A stretch of DNA of 14,172 nt from assembly GCA_964610165.1 (NCBI GenBank), contig CAZSUZ010000030.1:1-14172 (forward strand). The letters run 5' to 3'. A program made the translations under genes and the position numbers. The DNA is from MFZZ01 sp964610165 (GTDB taxonomy: Bacteria; Patescibacteriota; Microgenomatia; UBA1406; GWC2-37-13). Positions 1 through 6,173 of the stretch are shown here, in pieces. The first letter of the stretch is position 1. Every line of letters begins with the position of its first letter. Below the pieces are notes generated by a model that was not told the origin of the DNA, did no database searches, and was given only the letters and a program-made list of their open reading frames with translations.

Positions 1-189
1 TCAAAGCAAGATATTCAAAGACTATTAGAAGGGACTGGGTACAATTTTAATATTAGAAATTACCCGCTAGATATTGGTATCAGAACTAAAATGAATCTTA
101 TAAAGCAAAATAAATTCGATTTTTTTTATTCAATCTATTTTTTACTATTTATTTCTTGTCATATATTAGTAGAAATTGACTATCAATAA
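1..189 (+). CDS. C-terminal fragment of a cut gene, possibly a SAM methyltransferase
   Basis: Reading frame 1 is open from the first base to a TAA at 187-189 and gives the last 62 residues of a protein whose start is outside the window. The tail ends in a strongly hydrophobic, aromatic stretch (FDFFYSIYFLLFISCHILVE, about residues 39-58 of the fragment) followed by a short polar end. The opening, SKQDIQRLLEGTGYNFNIRN, resembles the helix-then-strand layout that closes many class I methyltransferases ('...LLE..GF...'), and such enzymes are common in glycan clusters. No catalytic motif is visible, so the family is a guess; a glycosyltransferase with a membrane-bound tail is an alternative. The next gene starts 12 bp downstream on the same strand, so the two are probably co-transcribed. 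Confidence 0.55.
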   Translation, partial: SKQDIQRLLEGTGYNFNIRNYPLDIGIRTKMNLIKQNKFDFFYSIYFLLFISCHILVEIDYQ

Positions 190-201
190 TTTAATTATTT
201 C

Positions 202-1047
202 ATGCGCAATCATCTATCTAATCAATTTAAAATCTCTGCATTTATTGTTGCTCACAACGAAGAGAGAGTAATAGCAAGATGTTTAGAATCATTGGTTGAC
301 GTTGTAGATGAAATTATTGTTATTCATGATGGCCCATGTGCAGATAATACTTTAAAAATAGCTAGAAAATTCTCAAATAACGTATTTGAGATGCCAATTA
401 ACAAAGGAATTGGCGAGTCTCATTATATTTTTGCAATAAAAAAAGCCGCTAATAATTGGATTCTCAGAATTGACGCAGATGAGTACCTTTCTGATAAATT
501 GCAAACAAATATAAGAAAATTAGTTCAAAATGATGATATTTCTGCATATAATTTTATATGGCCAATTTGGGATGGTACGAAATACATATCAAAAGGTTGG
601 CCATATAAAATATTTTTATTTCAAAAAGATAAAGTTGGAATAATCGATTTGTTTCACCACCCAATAATAGTTCATGGAATTTCAAAAAACGTACCTCTTC
701 TAATGCATCACAAACCTTTGTATAACAATTATACATACAATAATTTTAAAGAAAAAACGCTTAAATGGTGTAAATACCAAGCAAAAGATTACTTAGAACC
801 AATTGAAAACAAGGCTTCTTATAATGTAGATATCCAGACTATAGCGAAGGAAGTCAGAAAAAAAAGATTTTTATATAATTTTCCAATGATTTGTCTTATT
901 ATTTCTTACCTTACTGTGGTTACTAATTTGCTAAAAGAGCCCAGATTGGTGTCTCAAAAAGGATTTTGGCTTACGGCATTGATTTCTGGTAGGTACTCCT
1001 ACTTTGTAGCTAAGGAATACTTACTGCTTAAAAAAGAACTTAAATAA
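202..1047 (+). CDS. GT2 family glycosyltransferase (WaaE/KdtX-like)
   Basis: This 281-residue GT-A fold glycosyltransferase should transfer a sugar from a nucleotide-sugar donor onto a lipid-linked or surface glycan at the cytoplasmic face of the membrane. Visible landmarks are the N-terminal strand and donor-binding start ISAFIVAHNEE (residues 11-21), a nucleotide-binding acidic position in IHDGPCADNT (41-50), and the metal-binding DxD motif in RIDADEY (DAD at 91-93). A hydrophobic segment near 227-243, then basic residues, suggests membrane association at the C-terminus. Length fits the WaaE-like subgroup of GT2. The usual D-x-G-S-T-D loop is replaced by HDGPCAD, which is noted separately. 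ATG at 202 has no Shine-Dalgarno motif, but it follows the upstream stop by 12 bp and gives a complete N-terminal strand. Donor and acceptor sugars cannot be read from sequence. Its last 8 bp overlap the convergent next gene. Confidence 0.88.
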   Translation: MRNHLSNQFKISAFIVAHNEERVIARCLESLVDVVDEIIVIHDGPCADNTLKIARKFSNNVFEMPINKGIGESHYIFAIKKAANNWILRIDADEYLSDKLQTNIRKLVQNDDISAYNFIWPIWDGTKYISKGWPYKIFLFQKDKVGIIDLFHHPIIVHGISKNVPLLMHHKPLYNNYTYNNFKEKTLKWCKYQAKDYLEPIENKASYNVDIQTIAKEVRKKRFLYNFPMICLIISYLTVVTNLLKEPRLVSQKGFWLTALISGRYSYFVAKEYLLLKKELK

Positions 1048-2590
1048 TTCCCCAACTATAAAGTGTGCCTGGCCAAATAGAGTACGGATTGTCGTCATAT
1101 TTGTAATGTTCAATATATAACTCTTCTTTAAAGTTATCCTTAGCATAGTTGATAACATCTTCAGGAAGAGAGGTATCATCAATCCAAATAAATCCGCGCT
1201 CATATTTTTTCACGATTTGTTGCAAATCACTCAGTTCGCCCACAAACTTAACATTAGCGCCTTCCACAACTCGTTCACCAAGATCGTTTGTATAAAAGTT
1301 AGTTTTTTTTCTTAACCCCCCGTCGATCCACCTAAACCAGTAAACTTCAACTTTTTGATTATTTTGAAGATACCAATTCGCCCTATCGGGCCATGTTTCT
1401 ATCAGTGCAAATTCTGATACAGGTCCAGTTTTCTCTTCTATTATTTTATAAACCTGATGATAGTCGACTAGTGCGATATCACGCATGTCGTGATTTACGC
1501 TATAAAAAGGTTTGGGTTTTATCACAAACTTGTCACCATTTACAACAATAAATAGTGTCAGTGCTATTGCAATACCTAATGAATATTTTGATTTATTGAA
1601 TACTTGAGTCAACTTGTCAGCGATGAATGCCAAACCAATTCCAGCAAGTAGTAAGAGTAAATGGAATACGGGGAAAATATACTTACTCATATAGTGTCCA
1701 AAAAAGAAAGTTACAAATAGAAGCTGTAAAGAGATAAAAATAATCAATAACGATGTTACTTTTTTATTAGTCTTCAGACCATAGATCGAGCCAATTATCG
1801 CTAAAAATATAATCAATCCATATTCTCTCCAGAGCAGGGAGTGGTAATACCACGCATTATTAAAGAAACTATAATGATCGCTGGTGAAAATACTGTTAAA
1901 TGCACCAAGTGTAAGGGTTAATAGTAAAAAAAGAGTTGCGAAAACTATCACCATGGGTTTTTTTAACAATGAGATAACCCTCAATCGATAAAACAATAAG
2001 CTGTGCAACATCATTGATAAGGGTAACAGTACAAACATATTGTGGGTTAAGATTCCGATTCCCAAGGATACTAAAAAAAGCGGTAATATTGATGTTTTTT
2101 GTCGCTCTGACGCATTATTAAATATCCTGAAGTACAAATATATGGCTAGCAAACTTAACAACTGCTGGAGAATATAACCCCTAGCCTGAACTGACCAAGT
2201 GATTTGTAAGTACGAGAAAGTAGCAATAAGGGCTGCTGAAATGCCGGCAGATTTTGAGTAAAGTTTACTAGTTACGATAAAGAGAAGTAACGGCAAAAGA
2301 GTGCCAATTAAAACAAATGGAATACGAGCAGCCCCCTCACTCTCTCCGAAAGTAGAAAATGAGACTGCGATTAAGACATGAGTTAAAAAGTTATTTCTTT
2401 CAATTCTAGTTATGAAGTTTTGCCAGTTACAATCGCTTATATAACTTCTAATCACATTTGCTTGAATAGCTGAATTATATTCATCAACCCAAAAAGGGTG
2501 GTTAAGTCTAATCCCAGAAAATCGAAGTATAAAAGAATATAGAATAAGAAGTAGTAATAAGAAAAGTGAGGCGTTTTTCATAATAGTCAT
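1040..2590 (-). CDS. Multi-span GT-C glycosyltransferase (ArnT/PMT-like, GT39/GT83 type)
   Basis: This is an integral membrane protein of about 516 residues with roughly ten to twelve membrane spans followed by a soluble C-terminal part of about 150 residues. After the first span the outward loop carries PFWVDEYNSA, with the Asp-Glu pair (about residues 36-37) typical of the catalytic loop of GT-C enzymes such as ArnT and protein O-mannosyltransferases. A second family-like stretch is RIPFVLIGTLLPLLLF (about 89-104), then WSVQARGY (about 132-139), which matches the S..AR.Y signature of this superfamily. Such enzymes transfer a sugar from a polyprenyl-phosphate donor on the outer membrane face. 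The frame also allows a TTG start at 2599 and an ATG at 2581. I chose the ATG at 2590 because either ATG sits just before the first span and neither option has a clear ribosome-binding site. It is the only gene on the - strand between two + strand blocks. Hand counts on two sampled lines look more GC-rich than some neighbours. Confidence 0.85.
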   Translation of the reverse strand: MTIMKNASLFLLLLLILYSFILRFSGIRLNHPFWVDEYNSAIQANVIRSYISDCNWQNFITRIERNNFLTHVLIAVSFSTFGESEGAARIPFVLIGTLLPLLLFIVTSKLYSKSAGISAALIATFSYLQITWSVQARGYILQQLLSLLAIYLYFRIFNNASERQKTSILPLFLVSLGIGILTHNMFVLLPLSMMLHSLLFYRLRVISLLKKPMVIVFATLFLLLTLTLGAFNSIFTSDHYSFFNNAWYYHSLLWREYGLIIFLAIIGSIYGLKTNKKVTSLLIIFISLQLLFVTFFFGHYMSKYIFPVFHLLLLLAGIGLAFIADKLTQVFNKSKYSLGIAIALTLFIVVNGDKFVIKPKPFYSVNHDMRDIALVDYHQVYKIIEEKTGPVSEFALIETWPDRANWYLQNNQKVEVYWFRWIDGGLRKKTNFYTNDLGERVVEGANVKFVGELSDLQQIVKKYERGFIWIDDTSLPEDVINYAKDNFKEELYIEHYKYDDNPYSIWPGTLYSWGII

Positions 2591-2652
2591 TAAGATCAAT
2601 TGACCTTAGAATAGAGTGTAGATTATCTAGTATAACTGATACAAGCACTTAA
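2591..2652. promoter_or_regulatory. Divergent intergenic region with near-palindrome and possible -10
   Basis: This 62-bp spacer separates the start codons of two divergent genes, so it should hold promoters for both. It contains an 18-bp imperfect inverted repeat, TAAGATCAATTGACCTTA at 2591-2608, which matches its own reverse complement at 16 of 18 positions and has a perfect TCAATTGA core. A smaller 11-bp palindrome with 5-bp arms, TAGATTATCTA, lies at 2619-2629. A possible -10 box for the + strand gene is TATAAC at 2631-2636, 16 bp before its ATG, but no convincing -35 lies 16-18 bp upstream of it. The palindrome could be an operator, although short palindromes arise by chance in AT-rich DNA. 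Confidence 0.35.
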
Positions 2653-3750
2653 ATGAATATATTGTGGCTTACTTGGAAAGATATAACAAATCCCGCTGCT
2701 GGAGGTGCAGAAGTTGTGACTGACCAACTAGCAGCAGCATTGGCCAAAAAGAATCACAATGTCATCTTGTTAACATCTGGATATCCGAATTGTAGTAAGA
2801 AAGAAATTATTAATGGCTACCAGGTTATACGAGTCGGAAACAGATTTTCAGTCTATTTTTTTGCAATGAAGTACTTTCTTCAAAATTTAAAGCAATGGCC
2901 AGACAAAGTTATTGAAGAGATAAATACAGTACCATTTTTTTCGCAATTCTATACTGGTCTTAAACCGTTTGTGTATATTTTTCAGTTAGCGAGAATAGTA
3001 TGGTTTCATGAAATTATTTTCCCGCTCAGTTTAATTGGCTTTTTGTCAGAACCAATATATCTTAAGGCTTTTATTAATTGCCCAATCATAACCGAGTCGG
3101 AAAGTACGAGAGACGAACTTCTGGAGCTTGGTTTTGATCCTAGAAATATACACATTGTTCCGATTACTTTAACAATTGATCCGATATCTTCTGTAAAACA
3201 CTTAGTAAAATTTGCCAATCCCACCCTGTTATCTTTTGGAGCAATTCGATCTATGAAACAAACTCATATACAAATTCGAGCATTTGAGTTAGCAAGAAAA
3301 AGAATTGCCAATTTAAAACTAGTAATTGCTGGTAAACCAGTGGGAAAATATGGCCAAAAAGTTTTAACACTAGTAAAAAATAGTCAATTTTCTGGAGATA
3401 TTCGGTATGTAGGCCCATTAACAACGAAGGAAAAAATACATTTACTTCAAAAGTGCCATTTGCTGCTAATGACATCTGCAAAAGAAGGATGGGGGCTTGT
3501 TGTAACTGAAGCTGCGAGCCAAGGAACCCCATCTGTCGTTTTTAACACTTCAGGTTTGAGAGATAGCGTTCGTCACAACATAACTGGAATTGTATGTTCA
3601 AAAGATTCGGCAGAAGATATGGCCGATCAAATCGTAACTATACTCGGAGATCAATCTAAATATAAGAACTTACAACTGAATGCATGGAAAAATAGTAAAA
3701 CGTTTACTGAGCTATCAAGTAATTTAAAATTTTTTGAAATAGTTCTATGA
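2653..3750 (+). CDS. GT4 family glycosyltransferase (RfaB/PimA type)
   Basis: This 365-residue GT-B fold retaining glycosyltransferase has two Rossmann-like halves. The N-terminal acceptor domain begins MNILWLTWKD and carries the glycine-rich GGAE loop (17-20). Two further stretches, EEINTVPFFSQFY (88-100) and QLARIVWFHE (111-120), look like signatures of a GT4 subgroup I recognise from bacterial glycan clusters. The C-terminal donor domain has the phosphate-binding Arg and Lys (R199, K202) in GAIRSMK and the E-x7-E motif, with E278 and E286 in KEGWGLVVTEAASQG. It should transfer a nucleotide-activated sugar to a growing lipid-linked glycan in the cytoplasm. It is the first gene of a four-gene + strand block and its stop overlaps the next start as ATGA, implying translational coupling. 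No Shine-Dalgarno motif precedes ATG 2653. The sugar is not predictable. Confidence 0.92.
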   Translation: MNILWLTWKDITNPAAGGAEVVTDQLAAALAKKNHNVILLTSGYPNCSKKEIINGYQVIRVGNRFSVYFFAMKYFLQNLKQWPDKVIEEINTVPFFSQFYTGLKPFVYIFQLARIVWFHEIIFPLSLIGFLSEPIYLKAFINCPIITESESTRDELLELGFDPRNIHIVPITLTIDPISSVKHLVKFANPTLLSFGAIRSMKQTHIQIRAFELARKRIANLKLVIAGKPVGKYGQKVLTLVKNSQFSGDIRYVGPLTTKEKIHLLQKCHLLLMTSAKEGWGLVVTEAASQGTPSVVFNTSGLRDSVRHNITGIVCSKDSAEDMADQIVTILGDQSKYKNLQLNAWKNSKTFTELSSNLKFFEIVL

Positions 3751-4598
3751 AACCATCATTACCCAAAGTATCTGTAATAGTAACAACAAAAAACAACGAG
3801 CAAACCATTCGAAGATGTCTTGAATCAATTACATCACAGACCTACGCAAATACTGAACTATTCGTTGTTGATAATGCTTCAACTGATTCAACCGTCACAA
3901 TATCTAATGAATATGCAAACAAAGTTTATACACGAGGACCCGAGCGCTCTGCTCAGAGAAATTTTGGAGCATCAAATGCTGGGGGTAAGTACTTGCTTTT
4001 CATTGACTCCGACATGGTTTTGAGTGAATCAGTACTTTCTGACTGTGTCGATTTAGTTTCTTCAGATAAAGAAACAGTTGCAGTCATTATTCCCGAGAAA
4101 TCTGTGGGTATTGGTTTCTGGTCAAAATGCAAAGAACTGGAAAGAAGTTTCTATCAAGATGTCGAATGGATGGAAGCAGCAAGATTTTTTCAAAAGGATG
4201 TATTTATGAAAATAGGCGGGTTTGATCTCGAGTTGACTGCTGGGGAAGATTTTGATCTTTCACAAAAAATCACCCAACTATACTCACGCAAATCAATGGG
4301 AAGAATACAATCATTAATTATTCACGACGAACAAAGTCTTTCTTTAAGTAAAACAGTTAAAAAAAAGTTTTACTATGGAAGATTTATTTCCAAGTATAAA
4401 AATAAAAAACATAATGCTCAGTTATTTAACAAGCAGGCTAGTATATTGCAAAGATACCAGTTATATTTTTCTGACACTGCTAAATTGTTTTCAAACCCAA
4501 TTGTAGGAATTGGAATGCTATTTATGAAAACGATTGAGTTCCTATTTGGAGGATTTGGATATATGATAGGCTACTTGCAAAGAATTACTAGCAAATAA
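3747..4598 (+). CDS. GT2 family glycosyltransferase with C-terminal membrane segment
   Basis: This 283-residue GT-A fold enzyme starts within the stop codon of the preceding GT4 (ATGA at 3747-3750). The donor-binding half shows VSVIVTTKNNE (8-18), VVDNASTDST (40-49) with the nucleotide-binding Asp at 42, the GPERSAQRNFGAS stretch (64-76), and the metal-binding DSD at 87-89. The acceptor half has GGFD (157-160) and the catalytic-base region AGEDFDLS (165-172), with E167 and D168. A hydrophobic segment at about 250-276 probably anchors it to the inner face of the membrane, where it would extend a lipid-linked saccharide. It is distantly similar in layout to the GT2 at 202-1047 but keeps the ordinary D-x-x-S-T-D loop. 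An 11-bp gap separates it from the following methyltransferase gene. Confidence 0.92.
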   Translation: MKPSLPKVSVIVTTKNNEQTIRRCLESITSQTYANTELFVVDNASTDSTVTISNEYANKVYTRGPERSAQRNFGASNAGGKYLLFIDSDMVLSESVLSDCVDLVSSDKETVAVIIPEKSVGIGFWSKCKELERSFYQDVEWMEAARFFQKDVFMKIGGFDLELTAGEDFDLSQKITQLYSRKSMGRIQSLIIHDEQSLSLSKTVKKKFYYGRFISKYKNKKHNAQLFNKQASILQRYQLYFSDTAKLFSNPIVGIGMLFMKTIEFLFGGFGYMIGYLQRITSK

Positions 4599-4609
4599 TA
4601 GAAATACAT

Positions 4610-5464
4610 ATGCAACTCTTCAATCAGATAATTAGATTTTTTGAGATGGATTGGCAATTTCTTACAATGAAATCCGGACTTTCATTTTCTGAAAGGCTAA
4701 CAAGTATTCTTAACTCAAATTTACATATTCTGTCTTCATTTATTAAAACTCAGAATAAGATAAATCTATTAGGAAAACTGTTGCAATACGACCAACGGTA
4801 TTCCCCAAAACTCTTTCTGAGCGCTTGCTTTGAACTGTATATTGCAACCGAAAAGGGTTCTATTCTTTCTGATAAAGCAATCGTAGTAGATATTGGAGCA
4901 AACATTGGTCAATTTATGTTTGCCACAAAACTTTTCTATCCCAATTCTAGGGTTATCTGTTTTGAACCATCACCCGCAACCTATGTGCATTTAAATGAAA
5001 ATTGCAAGCAGTTTTCCAATGTTAAACCAAATAATCTCGCTTTAGGAAATAAGAAAGGACGCCTGCATTTTTATCAACATAAGTCATTCTCAGTCTGGTC
5101 CAGCCTCGTCGAGCCAGAGGATACTGAGAACTATCAACAAATTTCAACACCGGTGAGCACTGGCGATATAGAGCTTAGGAATATTCCCAAGATTGACTTA
5201 TTAAAAATTGACGTAGAAGGGTTTGAGCTTGAGACTATTAAGGGTTTAGACCAAACCCTAAATAAGACCCAGTTTTTACTAATTGAATTAAGTATCCAAA
5301 GGTCGTTTATCGAAAACAAATCAGAAGAAGTTTTAAACGTTATTCTCAATAAAGGCTTCAAGATCTATTCTATTGGAAGAATATTTGATAGTGGGCCAGG
5401 AACATCACAAAGTGCAATTGACATGCTGTTTATCAATACACGAATAAAAAATCAAAAAATATGA
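4610..5464 (+). CDS. FkbM family SAM-dependent methyltransferase
   Basis: This 284-residue protein has a helical N-terminal part of about 90 residues, then a class I methyltransferase fold of the FkbM type. The S-adenosylmethionine-binding motif I is VVDIGANIGQF (92-102). The acidic residue that contacts the ribose is in ICFEPSPATY (116-125), and the FkbM-typical LLKIDVEGFELETIKG is at 197-212. FkbM-like enzymes usually O-methylate a sugar hydroxyl or a related small molecule, and in glycan clusters they often modify or terminate a chain. ATG 4610 is the first in-frame start after the GT2 stop and has no clear Shine-Dalgarno motif. Its TGA stop overlaps the next gene as ATGA at 5461-5464. A second FkbM gene lies at 10028-10876. 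The site of methylation is unknown. Confidence 0.92.
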   Translation: MQLFNQIIRFFEMDWQFLTMKSGLSFSERLTSILNSNLHILSSFIKTQNKINLLGKLLQYDQRYSPKLFLSACFELYIATEKGSILSDKAIVVDIGANIGQFMFATKLFYPNSRVICFEPSPATYVHLNENCKQFSNVKPNNLALGNKKGRLHFYQHKSFSVWSSLVEPEDTENYQQISTPVSTGDIELRNIPKIDLLKIDVEGFELETIKGLDQTLNKTQFLLIELSIQRSFIENKSEEVLNVILNKGFKIYSIGRIFDSGPGTSQSAIDMLFINTRIKNQKI

Positions 5465-6156
5465 AGAATATTCTCAAAGAAATCCCAAAATCAAAATTGA
5501 GTGGGAGACTTTTAGCAAGCATTCTCTTTTGTGATAAAGAAGATATTTTAAATAAAAGAGTCCTCGATGTTGGATGTGGGTTTGGATGGTTCGAGCTATT
5601 TGCAATCAGTGTGGGTACAAAAAAAATTATTGGCACAGAACTCTCTAATGCTGACTTGAAAACAGCAAAAACGAATATTAGATCTAATAAAGCATCCTTT
5701 ACAGAAGGAAGCGCTCTGAATATTCCATTTACAAAAAACTCATTTGATACAGTAGTATTATGGGAGGTCATCGAGCATCTTCCAAAGTTTTCTGAACCCG
5801 TGATGCTAAAGGAAGTATTTAGAGTTCTCAAACCTGGAGGAAAACTATATATTTCTACTCCATATTCTTCATTGTTTTCAAAACTATTAGATCCCGCCTG
5901 GTGGTTAATCGGACACAGGCACTATTCAGCTCATAACTTGCATGAGTTAGCAAGTGAGCATGGTTTTTCATTAGAGAAAGTCGGGGTTTTTGGTGGTTGG
6001 TGGACAACCTTAGGAATATTAAACATGTATATTTCTAAGTGGATATTGAAGAGAACTATGTTATTCAATAATTTGTTTTCTTCCAAAACAACAGAAGAAT
6101 ACATTTCGGGTTCAAATGGATTTAGCAATATCTTTGTGCGACTTAGAAAAGTATAA
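5461..6156 (+). CDS. Class I SAM-dependent methyltransferase (methyltransf_11 type)
   Basis: This 231-residue protein carries the standard small-molecule methyltransferase motifs: motif I VLDVGCGFGWFE (34-45), the acidic residue after strand 2 in IGTELS (57-62), the post-I region FDTVVLWEVIEHLP (95-108), and LKPGGKLYISTPY (113-125). A cluster of aromatic and hydrophobic residues follows at 136-142 and 166-190, which may bind substrate or the membrane. It is translationally coupled to the upstream FkbM gene through an ATGA overlap and ends the + strand block. Given the neighbours, it probably methylates a sugar, a lipid carrier or a glycan intermediate. Cluster membership is the only basis for that, and the fold alone would also suit quinone or other small-molecule methylation. 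Its stop lies 4 bp from the stop of the convergent next gene. Confidence 0.88.
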   Translation: MKNILKEIPKSKLSGRLLASILFCDKEDILNKRVLDVGCGFGWFELFAISVGTKKIIGTELSNADLKTAKTNIRSNKASFTEGSALNIPFTKNSFDTVVLWEVIEHLPKFSEPVMLKEVFRVLKPGGKLYISTPYSSLFSKLLDPAWWLIGHRHYSAHNLHELASEHGFSLEKVGVFGGWWTTLGILNMYISKWILKRTMLFNNLFSSKTTEEYISGSNGFSNIFVRLRKV

Positions 6157-6173
6157 ACATTTAGACAATGTTT
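6155..6173. terminator. Hairpin spanning two convergent stop codons, possible bidirectional terminator
   Basis: AAACATT (6155-6161) and AATGTTT (6167-6173) form a perfect 7-bp stem with the 5-base loop TAGAC. The + strand continues into a T run (6171-6175), partly inside the stem. On the - strand the stem is followed by a T-rich stretch (ATACTTTT). The hairpin covers the end of the + strand methyltransferase and the stop of the - strand membrane protein, so it could end transcription from both sides. The stem has one G-C pair only, so it would be weak. Confidence 0.35.

Noticed and set aside
2591..2599. TTG start at 2599 for the ArnT-like gene
   Set aside because: A TTG followed three codons later by an ATG, with no ribosome-binding site at good spacing, is less likely than ATG 2590 or 2581.
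3251..3532. Antisense open frame of 93 codons inside the GT4 gene
   Set aside because: It has no recognisable domain and lies wholly opposite a gene with intact catalytic motifs, so it is a shadow frame.
5433..5831. Antisense open frame of 132 codons across the methyltransferase gene
   Set aside because: It lies opposite motif I and the post-I region of a clear methyltransferase and its translation shows no known pattern.
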